Positions 14,201 through 25,743 of a stretch of 64,000 nucleotides of DNA are shown piece by piece. Every line of letters begins with the position of its first letter. Within the stretch, counting starts at the first letter, position 1. This stretch comes from Archilochus colubris. Its lineage: Eukaryota > Chordata > Aves > Apodiformes > Trochilidae. The translations under genes and the position numbers were made by a program. The notes below the pieces were generated by a model. The model did no database searches. It saw only the letters and a program-made list of their open reading frames with translations, and was not told the origin of the DNA. The stretch is from contig CM041092.1 in the NCBI GenBank assembly GCA_023079485.1, forward strand, positions 7,701,127 to 7,765,126. The letters are read 5' to 3'.

Positions 14201-15559
14201 AACCTAAAATGACCTACTACAGAATCACTTTCCACAATTAAATGCCAATTCACAACTTCATCTCTAGGGCCAAAACACATCTCTTAGGTTGGTCTGATCT
14301 TTTAATGGCTCTGGTGATAAAAGCCCAAGCTCTGAAGAAGTGAACAAGAATGAGCATTAAAGCAGCTTAGAACACTTCCATGTTTCCTTTCTAGGAAATG
14401 CTCTTCTCATTCCACTCTTGGAGGCTCAGAGTAGGTACTGAATAATCAAGAAGCTTTGTAAAAAACTTAGAAATATAGGAAAGTTTTGTTCACACTTTAT
14501 GAGAATGAACAGTGCATTCTCATTTATTTGCATGAAGTCCACAGTATTTAAGGGAATGCTTCTGTTTCTCACTTAGCCTACACATTTCCTTGGAATATTG
14601 AGATTATGGAGGCCAGCTGATTATATTTCCTTTGCAGAATGACTTTGAAGACTTCACAAAGCCTGAAAACTCCTCTGTGCCAGGAAACCACACAAAGCCA
14701 AGGGCACCACAGGGCATGGGGAAGAAAGACAGAGCTCAGAGTCTATGAATTCTGGGAGAGCACACATATTAATAACCAAACCCATAATTTCTTCAGTGGT
14801 TTTCTGAGTTAATTTACATGATCCCATTGGTGAGCACAGCATGTCAGCTGTGTGGGATGGTATCATGATAAGGGAGTGGTAAAATAAATTTGTAAAATGA
14901 ATAATGTGCAGATGAAACAAAGACAATGTTAAAGCAATTCTGTAGAGACCATGTAAGTAGATCAAATAGAACAGCACCAATATGAGCTTATGTTAATAAG
15001 ATTATGATTTCAAGGCCATATTTTGGCAGGTCCTTGAGAACCACTTCATGTCATTCAGGCAATAGACAAAACACTTTGTCCCTGAGAACCCAGGGGTGTT
15101 CAATCGTGACTGCAAAGCCCCTGAAGGATGAGGTCATGGAAAGACATGGAGATGTTTCCTTATGGGGAAAAAATAAAATAGTAGAGCCAGACATTGATAC
15201 AATCCCTCAGCCATCACCCTCAACTCCAAAGGCACCAAATGCCCCTGTACCTGCTGGGGTGGGAACGGGGCAGGAGTTAACCTGGTCCTCCTGGTATTAG
15301 GAAGCTGAGGTGCAGCTGCTGGGACTCCCTCTCCACAGCCATCCACACCAAAATCTTACCAGAAATGCTCTGCCACAGCCCCAGCACAGGGCACAGCTGA
15401 GCCTGTGAGCCACCCTGGTGGCACCTTTGGAAAAATGTTTCAGAAAAAGGCAAAATGCCACAGAGGCAGTGTGGAAAAAAATGCAAGAAACAACCCAGAG
15501 AATACCCAGGTCTGGTGAGGAGGATACACTCCCAGTGTCCAAGCAATAAATTAAATCAC

Positions 15560-15740
15560 TTTTCCCCCAGCTGGGTCTGTTTTGCCGTGTGAGGATGATT
15601 GCTAAGTGATCCTATGAGCTTTCTCTTATTTTATCCTTTGGTCCTGTTGAGGTGGTCAACCCACCACACCTGCCTTGTGTAAGGAGGCACCTCTGGCTTT
15701 GCAGATGGACAACTAATTTTCCCTTCATTAAGCAGAACTT
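15560..15740 (+). repeat. Possible degenerate avian interspersed repeat (LTR- or CR1-like)
   Basis: The block with GTGAGGATGATTGCTAAGTG and GTCCTGTTGAGG followed by GGTCAACCCACCACAC resembles text seen repeatedly in bird genomes, with an internal deletion. I cannot name the family and see no terminal repeat pair. Confidence 0.3.
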
Positions 15741-16285
15741 AAAACAGTGGCTGTGAACACCCAGAAGCCTCTCCATCCACAGAGCTTCTGGGTAATGAAC
15801 TGCAGCTTCTCACCCAGTCCTCTCCCTCTGATGTTTAAACCCAGCTGGCTGGGCACAGCCCTTAGAATCTTGCTCCTTCTTAAACATTCTGGAGCCCCAG
15901 GTGTGGCACAGCTGGCTTGCTGGTGTGTGCATGCTGCCTCCCACCTCCAAGAACCCAACAGAAATTCCAGCTAGAACATGAAATACAAGTATCTGCTTAT
16001 GTAAATTTAGCAAACTAGCCCTCTCTATGAAGTGCTTGAAGTTATCAGAAAGGACGCCAGGAACTAAGAGCTAAGGTTTTTTTTCTTGATGGACACATTT
16101 AGTGGCACTACTTAGAGTAGCATCCCAATAGTTGACAAGGATACCTCATTGTTTCTACTCCTTCCTGGGTGAGCTCATAGTAAAGTCTTCAACATGAGCA
16201 TAACCTCTGCTGGCTGGAAACAGGGGAATATCTGTACAAATATCCAGCATCAGTCTTGCTTTGTCAGAGCATTTTTGCTCAATGC

Positions 16286-16545
16286 TGAGGAGAGACCTTT
16301 TATAAGGGCATGTAGCAACAGGACAAGGGGTAACTGCTATACACTGGAAGAGGGTAGTTCAGGTTAGACATCAGGAAGAAATTCTTCACTATGAGGGTGG
16401 TGAAACACTGGTACACATTGCCCAGAGAAGCTGTGGCTGCCCCATCCCTGGAAATGTTCCAGGCCAGGCTGGAGGGGGCTTGGAGCAACCTGGGCTGGTG
16501 GGAGTCCCTTCCAACCCTGACAATTCCATTCTCTTATTCCATGTA
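16286..16545 (+). mobile_element. CR1 LINE 3' tail
   Basis: Typical CR1 3' text: GACAAGGGGTAACTG, AAATTCTTCACTATGAGGG, TGCCCAGAGAAGCTGTGG, CCCCATCCCTGGAAATGTTC, GAGTCCCTTCCAACCCTGAC, then a decayed tail. Severely 5'-truncated, non-coding remnant. Confidence 0.93.
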
Positions 16546-17235
16546 GAATTGCAAAATCTATGCATTAAAACACTTCAACAACGGTCAATATCACACATAA
16601 TTATTGCATCTTACATACCTGGACCTGTTCCCTAAAGTGAATTTGAATCAGGCATTTCAGGATGATGCTACGTTAATGCAACACATGCATCTTTCTCCTT
16701 TCTGACCATTCCTGTAAGGCCAAGGAGCAATACTCAGCTGAATACCAGCTACTGTGCCAGCTACCAGGTTAAGCTTCCTGCATTTATCTTGTCTGAATAT
16801 TTTAATACTTGTGTATAATATGACACCACTATTAGTCTTACATTAATATTGGTATTAAGATAAATCAGCCCATATAATGTATATTTGATGACATGAGCTC
16901 TGGTTGATAACTGGACACCTGAAGAATGAATAAATTCCAAACTCCTGCAGTAAGCTTCACTGTAAAGTGCCCTCACCCTCCTTTCATTTGGGAAAAATTA
17001 TAATTACACTGATTGAACAAAGCTACACCCTGAATACCAGATTGTCCTTCTAGTCTGCAAAATTCTATACTGCTGTTTGAGCAAGATGGACATTTACAGG
17101 CACTGAGTAGAGCCAAGGAGGCCCATTATTTGTGTAATTCTCACAAGCAACCACAGGTGAAGAAGTTTTGCCAACCCTGAACTGGAAATAAATGAAGTAA
17201 CCAGTGAAGGAACATCAATAACCATGAATAAATTT

Positions 17236-17253
17236 TTATTATTATTATTATTA
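17236..17253. repeat. (ATT)n short microsatellite
   Basis: About six ATT/TTA units in AT-rich intergenic DNA. Confidence 0.9.
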
Positions 17254-17727
17254 CATTTATTAAAAAATAATTAACCATGTTAATTAAGAGGAAATAATTA
17301 TTCCAGTGTACATAACTGATTCTCAAAAAGGTTTTTCTGCAGACAGAAAAGTTAAAAGAGCAGCAAGCACCTACTTACTTCATAAAATGATAAATGATAA
17401 AGACTCACATAAGAAGCAGTCCCCACAGACAACACAATCTTAGTTACAGGAAAGGGTGATCTGGTCTCCTACCCTCATGCCATGTATTGTTAAACCACAC
17501 CCAGAAATTTATTAGAAGCACAAAGCCATGAAACTACTAAAATCAAGAAGCTATGCACCTTACTTACTGAATTATTAAGAATAATATTATTAGTGTCAAC
17601 ATGAATATAGTTCATAAACTGGTTTTGGAAACAATATTGAAAGACATCACTACAAGTACAGCACAGAGTAGAAACGAGGCAATAATTAAGATAAAAGTTA
17701 AAACTCTGTTTTGTTTTGTTTTCTTTT

Positions 17728-17740
17728 GGGGGGGGGGGGG
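17728..17740 (+). repeat. 13-base G homopolymer
   Basis: Pure G run after a T-rich stretch. Length may be affected by sequencing error. Confidence 0.9.
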
Positions 17741-19950
17741 CAACAGAGAAGTTATGCTAAATATAAAGAATTAATTCACATTGCCTCATGCAATCAGCAA
17801 GGAAAAAGATAAATCTCTGTTGCTTCTACTCCCTCACTTCCACCGCAGTGATGAGCCCCAGATATATCTCCCCCTTCTTGTCACATAAGTTTTAATTTGC
17901 TAAAAAAAAATCTACAGAAAATTACAAAACTAATTTAACAGAAAATAAGAGCCACATTTAGCTATGGTTATACACCCGCTGGAGGGTTTACAGATTATCC
18001 TTTAAGATCAGATATTTTAATTGATGTAAATTAGCACAGCTCCAATCAGATAAATGGGGCCATATCTTTTTATCCTAGTTGATGATCCAGCTTATAACAT
18101 TCTTGGAAGAAGTGGGATTTTGTTCTCCTGAACAGAGACTCAGTGGGTTGCCTCTGAGCTCCACGTTGTAAGTCAGTGTTCACAGCAACCCGAGTTTCAC
18201 ACCACACCTGCTGAGATGTTTCAGCTAACCTGAATTCTCCAAAAGTTCACTTTGCAAAAGTAAAAAACCCTCCCAGACCAGCAGCAAATGAAGAGGAGAA
18301 GGGACACACTATTTTTAAAACCCATAAAATGCAGAGCCCATAAAATCTCAGCTCGGTGGGAAGCTTGGGTGAGGGGCAATTTCTGAGAACTCAAATGGAC
18401 ATGTAAGCAATTACCCTTCTGTAAAAGACACATTTCAGCCTCCCAACTTTTGGAAACTCAGCTGTCTCTGAGCACTAAGTTTGTGCATTCAGAGATGGAG
18501 AGAAGAAAAGTGCAGTAGGATTGTGGGACTACCACATAATAAAAAACCAGATAAAAATCCACACCAGGGTACCAGTATAATCAGCCCATTTACCAGTGGA
18601 GGAATTTTTCCCACCTAACTGGAGCTTGGTGATTTGCAGAGTGCAGCAAAAGTGTTTTTAGAGGCACAGCAACAGGTTTAGAGGCAACGTGGTGACTCAG
18701 AGGAAGCAAACATAGTCTCAAAGAATTGTTAGTGGAGAACAACGAGATATTATTGCTATCAGGACATTTTCAAATGGTTTTTTACTATATGCAGATTTTT
18801 CTAAGACAGAAAAATGAATATGCAGAGATCTCCTGGGTGTTTTGGTGCTATAAGGTGCATCTGGGCTAAGGGGACACTGAACATAAAAATTATTTCACTG
18901 CTTTTAAAAGAAATATCTCTTAGAAATAGTTAAACATGCAAAAAACTGCATGGAGACTGGGCCTGGTTTTGTCATGTTTGTGTGAGTTATTTTCTTCCTA
19001 TGAAAGCAGATAAGTAAGTGGAACCCAACTAAGATAAATATGTTGTTACAGGTTCTACATTGCACCATTAAAGGCTTATGTGAGCAGAAGGAGATGATGA
19101 GGTGACTCTCCAGAATGGGATATATCTCTGAATGCAAATAAAAAAAAATCAAGAGTGCTGTGTTCAACAGAATCCAACAAACATTAAAGTACTTGGCTAT
19201 CTGCAGAACCTGAGGATCGGTCTCTGCTTTACTGCACTTTGCTGAGGACTCTTGCTCAGCTTGCTGCTGAATGCCTTGGATTCAGCTCAGCATTGCAACA
19301 TGGTGTAAAAGTTATGTCCTCTCCACACACTGGCATCTCCAGGTTTTACCTCATCAAAGTTAATTTACAGAGGTGTCCTGCATGAAGGAGCTCTTAGCCT
19401 TCAGCTCTCTATGGTCGATCTCTTCCAGCTTTGGGAGTTGCAGGTAACTGCCTTAGGAGGCAGAATTAAGACTTGTACAGCCTTCACCTTGCATTTGAGC
19501 CACCTTATTTAACCTCTGTCCCTACCTCTCCCTTCCTTGGCTCATTCCTTTTGTATTTGGTGCCTTTTTTACCTCTCTATTACTGTTCTACACCATTCCC
19601 TTCAATACAGACATAGCTTCTGTAGCAGCAGCAATTGAGATAAACTGACATTTGTTACACTGAGGAAATAAGTCTTTTAGCTGTTTGGACTAATCCCTAC
19701 TCCCTTTTTAAACAGCTAAAATACTTCCTTTAAAAAGGTAACAGCACTTAATCTTCATTGGTGTCTCTCTAGCAGCACCTGGATTAAAGGTCCTGGCCTA
19801 GCACTGCAGTAGCACTGATCTATTCCTGTTGGCATCTCTAGTGAGCACTAAAGACTTTGGGAAATGGACTGAATGCTCAAGTAGCAGAGGTCTGGCAGGG
19901 CAGAAGGAATCAGGGATATTTAAGGTAGCAAGAGAGAAAAGATGCCAGTG

Positions 19951-20054
19951 TTGCTGTGGGGCTTGGGTAGCAAGCTGTGGTTATTACATCTTCAAGGACT
20001 GAATTGCTCTTAAGGAAGGAGGAACTACAGCTTGCTGCCCAAGCCCCACAGCAA
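19951..20054. repeat. 28-bp near-perfect inverted repeat with a 48-base spacer
   Basis: Left arm 19951-19978 (TTGCTGTGGGGCTTGGGTAG plus CAAGCTGT), right arm 20027-20054 (its reverse complement with one A-to-G difference, a G-U pair in RNA). The arms do not extend further either way. It sits about 50 bp from the CR1 at 20,103 but is not CR1 sequence. Confidence 0.97.
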
Positions 20055-20102
20055 GCTTGCCAAGAATTTGTTGTTGTCTTTTTACCTCATAAAGAAATAA
20101 AA

Positions 20103-20762
20103 TTAGAATCATAGAATTGGCTGGGTTGGAAGGGACCTCTCAGATCATCAAGTCCAACCCTTGATCCACTACCGCGGTTCCCAGCCCATGGCACTGAGTG
20201 CCACATCCAGTCTCTTTTTAAATATCTCCAGGGATGGAGAATCCACTACTTCCCTGGGCAGCCCATTCCAATGCCTGATCACCCTCTCCATAAATTCTTT
20301 CTAATATCCAATCTAAACCTCCCCAAGGCACAACTTGAGACCGTGCCCTCTTGTCTTGCTGAGAGTTGCCTGGGAGCAGAGCCCGACCACCCCCTGGCTC
20401 CAACGTCCTTTCAGGGAGTTGTAGAGAGTGATGAGGTCTCCCCTGAGCCTCCTCTTCTCCAGGCTGAACACCCCCAGCTCTGTCAGCCTCTCCTCATAGG
20501 ATCTGTGCTGGAGTCCCTTCACCAGCCTGGTTGCCCTCCTTTGGACCTGCTCCAGGACCTCAATATCCTTCCTGAACTGAGGGGCCCAGAACTGGACACA
20601 GGACTCAAGCTGTGGCCTCACCAGTGCTGAGTACAGAGGCAGAATCCCTTCCCTGGACCTGCTGGCCACGCTGTTCCTGATCCAGGCCAGGATGCCATTG
20701 GCCTTCTTGGCCACCTGGGCACACTGCTGGCTCATGTTCAGCTTCCTGTCAATCACCGTCAT
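20103..20762 (-). mobile_element. CR1 LINE 3' part with the ORF2 C-terminus
   Basis: The plus strand starts with the reverse complement of a CR1 tail (ATCATAGAATTGGCTGGGTT). The minus strand encodes [19 protein letters not shown], then [19 protein letters not shown] and [17 protein letters not shown], the conserved CR1 ORF2 C-terminal region. 5'-truncated at about 20,762. A frameshift ends the frame at 20,313 before the usual C-terminus. The long open frame continues leftward from unique DNA and is not a gene. Confidence 0.95.
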
Positions 20763-22895
20763 AATTTTAGGAGGGGGAAAACACAAACCACTGAAAGGTG
20801 AAAGGACTTTCCCAAATATAATCAGTAATGATAAGGAAGGGGAAGAGGTAATATTGTGTCCACTCTCAACATTCAAGTTAGTGTGTAAAAGATTGGGTTG
20901 TTGGTACAGATGAAAATCAGAAGGAACACTGCAGAGCTGAGTATAAGACTGGAGTTTCTCTAGTCTTTTATGCTGAGTTTTTACATAGCAACCCTTACCT
21001 TGAAACTCTCCTGAAAACAAAAAGTATAATGCTCTCTAAATGTAGAATACCAAGGTCTCAAAGATTGTTATGTGGAACAAGAAGCTTTGTTATGAGCTTT
21101 CTTGGAAACACACTTCAAGGCCAATGTATGCTTTCAGATTAAATGGGATGGCATGTGAGAAGAGACATGGAAAGCCAGGATTCTCAGCTCCTCTGTACTT
21201 CTGGGGCCTCTTCACTCTAAAATGCCTGCTGCCAATTTTGCAAACAATTCAACTTTCAAAAGTCTTTTTTTTAAAACGTGAGAGAGAGAAAAAAGAGAGA
21301 GAGAAAAACGAAGAATTTCTAGAGGGAGACAATGTGGCAGTTTTAGAAATCAACTGCAAATGGAGGAAGCAGATTGGCAGGTATAAGAGCAGACCAGAGC
21401 CATAAAGCAGACACATCATTAAAAACATTAACTAGGTGTTTTGAGGAATTACTTTGGCAGAGAGCCAACACATTAGTACTATTTCATTACAGGCTCTGTG
21501 TGTCACCAAACCTTTATATCAGTTAGACCTCTAGAAGCAAGTTAGTGCTTTTCAAAATTATGAAACACTTTTAAATTGAAAGCTTTTAGGTTTTTGGTTA
21601 TTTTGAAACTTTTAATCCATAAGAATTTGAAGATTATTTACTCACTATTCACAGAACAGTTGAGATTATCACAAAATTGTTCTGCTTTAAAGCTTTACCA
21701 AGAGCTCCATCTTCATACCCTACCCTCAACTATAAAAAAGGATATAAACAAGGACAGAAATAATTTCAGCTCAGGCTGACTCATTTTCCAAGAGCTCCAG
21801 AGCACCTCATTTACTGCAACCCTTTGTGCATCTCCATCTGGTCCACAGGGCTGCTCATTCCCTTCCCAGGGCTCTGCATCAGCTCCTGACAGATGAGCAC
21901 TTTTGTTCCTCCCTGGGTTATGCTGCTCCTGACTGCCCCCTCTGCATCTCAGAAAGGACACTGGCTTAGTCTTTAACTATTTCCTTGAGAAAATACTTCA
22001 GTACACATTATTCAAGGAGTTTTTCCTCCTTAGAAAGTTTCTCTGGTCAACACATTCCTGGATGAAGAGCAGTGACTCCAAGTTAAGTTTTTATGTACTT
22101 CTTGCTCGCAAGAGTGAGCCACAGCACCAGCTACTTAAGACATATTTCTACTCACTGGTGGCTCATCATACAATGGGGAAAAAGCCACATTAAAAAGTGT
22201 GACAGATGGAGACATCAGCTTGCAGCTAACAGAGAGGAGGAAGAAGTCAGTGTCAGCCCTTTTGTCAAAATGTTTTAACTAAAGACATATTAGTTACATT
22301 AGTAATACAATTCCATAATATCTTTTAAAATTTATACTATCAACTAATGCTGTTCTCTCAATCAGTGAAAAGAGTTATCTTTACATCCCTTTGTGAGGAA
22401 GGAAATACAGAAAAAGGCAGAGGACTTGGGGAAAGGTATTCATCAGGAGTCCTTGCATCCAACTTCCTCCTCAGCTCCCATTCCCCTGGGATCTCACGGT
22501 CAGAAACCTCGTTTGGGGCACTGCTCATCTGCAGCCCCACAGCCACAGAAGCCATCTGCTGATAACTGCAAGATTTTTTTCCTTCCAATAGGACTTAAAA
22601 AATAGATCTACTGGCAGATGGGCTTCATTCTAAATGGGAACACTCTTCTAGATAGGCAGAATGCTCCTTTATGTTTATGAGCCTCCCTTTGCTTTGTGTC
22701 AACACAAACCTGCAGAGGAACCATGAGGGTTTCATCATCATTAGCAGCATGATCATCATCATGAGCATCAAGGAAGCCTTGGAAATGACACAACACTGGA
22801 AAGCTCCCACAAAGAAGAGCCTCTATAGAGAATTAAGGAAACTTTATGTTATGAACATCTTCATGTTGCAGCAAATTGTAACAGATAACTCTACT

Positions 22896-22916
22896 AAAAA
22901 AAAAAAAAAAAAAAAA
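22896..22916 (+). repeat. 21-base A homopolymer
   Basis: Pure A run. No upstream retroposed coding sequence and no target-site duplication are visible, so it is not called a processed-gene tail. Confidence 0.9.
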
Positions 22917-25148
22917 GCTCCTGAAAGCTTGCAAAGTTGAACTGGGTTTTCTTCCACATAAGCCTGGAGTGGAGGTTGGGAACAGGGAGGGCAAATGAGG
23001 GGAGGAGAGGAAGAAGAGTTCACTTTGTGGTAATAAATCATTTCTTTGGAAACCTCAACCTTTGCCAAAAAAATCAGTATAAACGGGATATATTTGGGTT
23101 GCAGATATAAATAAAACCCAAGAAAAGCATCTCCCATATACATACAATTGATAGAAGTAGTTTTAAAATAGAATTTGAATCATCTTTCTCAGAAGCTTGA
23201 AACCTCACCTACCAGCAAGTAACACTGAGCTTCTGGCAAGAGGCAGCTCCATGTCTGACATGTGTAAACTGAAGACTTCACAGAGTTACTGTAAGAGACT
23301 GTGTCCACAAATTAGGTCCTGGAGATTGAAAGCAACCTGGCTGTCCTGCCCTACCTTGTCCCACCTTTACAGGAAGGTACCAAGAGTCAAGAGATTTAAA
23401 TGAGGAGTTTAGATCTTCCTGGCCTAGGGGAGTAAAAATACAGTGAATCATCTTTGAAGTAAGAAAAAACCAACAAATAAAACCCCCACTAAGGAAAAAA
23501 GAAAAAAAAAAGCAAACTAACAAACAAGCAAAACCAACACAGAAAAGCCCAAACAACCCCTGAAACAATTTCCCATCAGTCATTTACCCACTGGCTCCCT
23601 GCTCCCAGGGCTAGTGAATGATGGCAAATCATTGCCAGCTCCTGGCTTTCCTTGGGAGCCTCCACACATCTTTTATCATAACTTCTGTTGAAAAGCCCCC
23701 CTCATGTAATTCTGTGCCCAACTGCCCCGGCCATCCATGCAGTCACTTGTCTGCTCAGCACAACTCGAAGTATTGATATAGCTTAAATAAGTGATAAATT
23801 TTAGGTTAAGTGTGTTTTAAGGAGCGCCTGCCAAAAATTGAAAACTATTCCACCTCTTACATTTCTCTAATAACTTAAAATGGAGGCAAACACACAATGA
23901 CTGGGATTCCAGCCATCAGTTAGAACCATAGAAAAAAAAAAAAACAGGCACATGTTATTACCACTTTACCTTTGCAAGCCTACATTGCTTTTGAAGCCAA
24001 CTCACTTCATAATCTTGAATCCAAGTAGCAGAATTTCTGCTTGTCAGGGAATACAAGCTGGACTCCATGTTTATTAGTTAAAGCAGACCTCCAAAAACCT
24101 AAATACCCGAGTGCACTACAGCCTTGACACAGAAGTTTTGCTACGTCTCCAATTTCTTTGCCAACTAAGAACTTTCCACTTTGCAAAAGAAGGGGCACGT
24201 ATGACAATTTGTCCCTTTGATGCCAAGAATAAATTGTTGCAAAGTGACAATTTCAGTGGACTTTTATAAATACTTTCTTAAGTGGAACTGTTCTTCATGG
24301 CAGCCGAGAGCAGGCTTCTCACCCCAACTTACTACTACTCACTGTACTTGCAACTACTTTACTACTCTACTGTAAAAACCAGGAGTCACAGGCTTAATAT
24401 TCTTCAGTTTTAATAGTTCTTCCTGGTCCTGCAGCATTCACAAGAGAGTGCACTGTAAAAACAGCTTCCAGGAAATAAGTATTTTGTTTAAATCATCCTT
24501 GCTCACTGCAAGTTCCCACACTGGACATCAGGACACAGCATTAAACCCCCTGGTTTTGTGAAGATGGTTCAGATAGGACCAGGTCATGCAGGGAGGATTC
24601 CTGACTCCTCAGCTAAAGTGCAAAGTGTTTCATGCACACTCTTGTGTCTTTCTCCACATTGCAAGTTGTGTTTGGCATGATGTCTTCATGCTTGTAATTT
24701 TTTTAAGAAACTCTGGTCTAAAACTTCATCCATCTAAAGATTTGGTGCCTGCGTTGTCAGTAATATTATATTGCATTTTTGCATGTTTTAGATATGGCAT
24801 AGCAAGTATCCCCCTGTTTTAGTGTCAAAACTGCAGTGATGATTCTATCAGTAAACAAAATTCAGCTGTAGGCAACAAGAAAACTCAGGAAAACCTATGG
24901 TGGGAATAGACTTTCTTCTAATTTTCACATTAAGTATTTAGGTAAATGCCTATCATCTCCAAGAGCTTTAAAGCCACTGAAAGTTCTGCTGCATGAAGGA
25001 AGGTTAGGTAAAAGAATCAAGGATGATAAATAGTCAATTATCTTTTTATCACTTCAATATTTCTTGTACTGGAAGTCGGTAATGCACTAAATCGATGGAT
25101 ACTGCAGTAGCTCCCCCTGCTGATGAAACCTTTAATAATTCCTGTATT

Positions 25149-25205
25149 ATGGAATCAGAAAAGTTTAGGTTGGGGGGGACCTTAAAGATCATCTTGCAAA
25201 GATGA
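25149..25205 (-). mobile_element. Short CR1 3' end remnant
   Basis: The plus strand shows GAATCAGAAAAGTTTAGGTT, a G run and ACCTTAAAGATCATC, a decayed reverse complement of the CR1 3' end. Only the last ~55 bp are recognisable. Confidence 0.65.
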
Positions 25206-25720
25206 CCTCCAGCCATGAAGATGGATTAAAAGTTGGGAATTGATTAGATAAATTAGCAGACCAATCTGAGAACAAATTATAACCTTTTGGCATGCTAGCA
25301 AACTTTGGGTAAAATAAGACATCCTAAAACTCATTTTTAAGGCTAGAAGAGGAGGAAAAAAGTGGGCCAAATCAAGACCTTTTGACCACTGTTCTCCCAA
25401 AGAAGCCCTCCCTTAGTGACCACTCATTTTTTCTTAAATGACAGTATAAAATGCATTAACCCCAACAAAATATTGATTTCTGTTAAGAAAATAAGATTTA
25501 TAATCTTTATTGTTTACTTACATATAATAAATATCATACAGAACAAAAACATCACACCCATTGATTGTATTACACAGGCTGCTCATCAGAATACATTACA
25601 TTTTCTTCTCATTAGCCCTTTTGTAGGGTTTTGGTGTTGGATCTTAAGAATGTCAATTTATAAACCTACCAACACAAGAACAATACTTGATTTTCACCTT
25701 TAGGTATGTTTCAAATACTC

Positions 25721-25743
25721 ATATATATATATATATATATATA
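25721..25743. repeat. (AT)n microsatellite
   Basis: Uninterrupted AT dinucleotides, about 11.5 units, in AT-rich intergenic DNA. Confidence 0.98.

Larger units (their letters stand above)
11216..20102. other. Intergenic DNA between the candidate exon and the CR1 at 20,103
   Basis: No supported gene. Contains an A-rich stretch near 12,330-12,385, a possible old repeat at 15,560-15,740, the CR1 tail at 16,286-16,545, microsatellites near 17,236 and 17,728, and the 28-bp inverted repeat at 19,951-20,054. Confidence 0.65.

Noticed and set aside
15004..15546. Open frames on both strands as an endogenous retroviral gene
   Set aside because: No protease, reverse transcriptase or other viral motif and no paired terminal repeats were seen.
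20313..21020. 235-codon minus-strand open frame as a gene
   Set aside because: Its C-terminal half is CR1 ORF2; the N-terminal half is unique intergenic DNA joined by chance and the frame ends at a CR1 frameshift.
22896..22916. A21 tract as the tail of a processed pseudogene
   Set aside because: Nothing upstream reads as coding and no flanking target-site duplication is visible.
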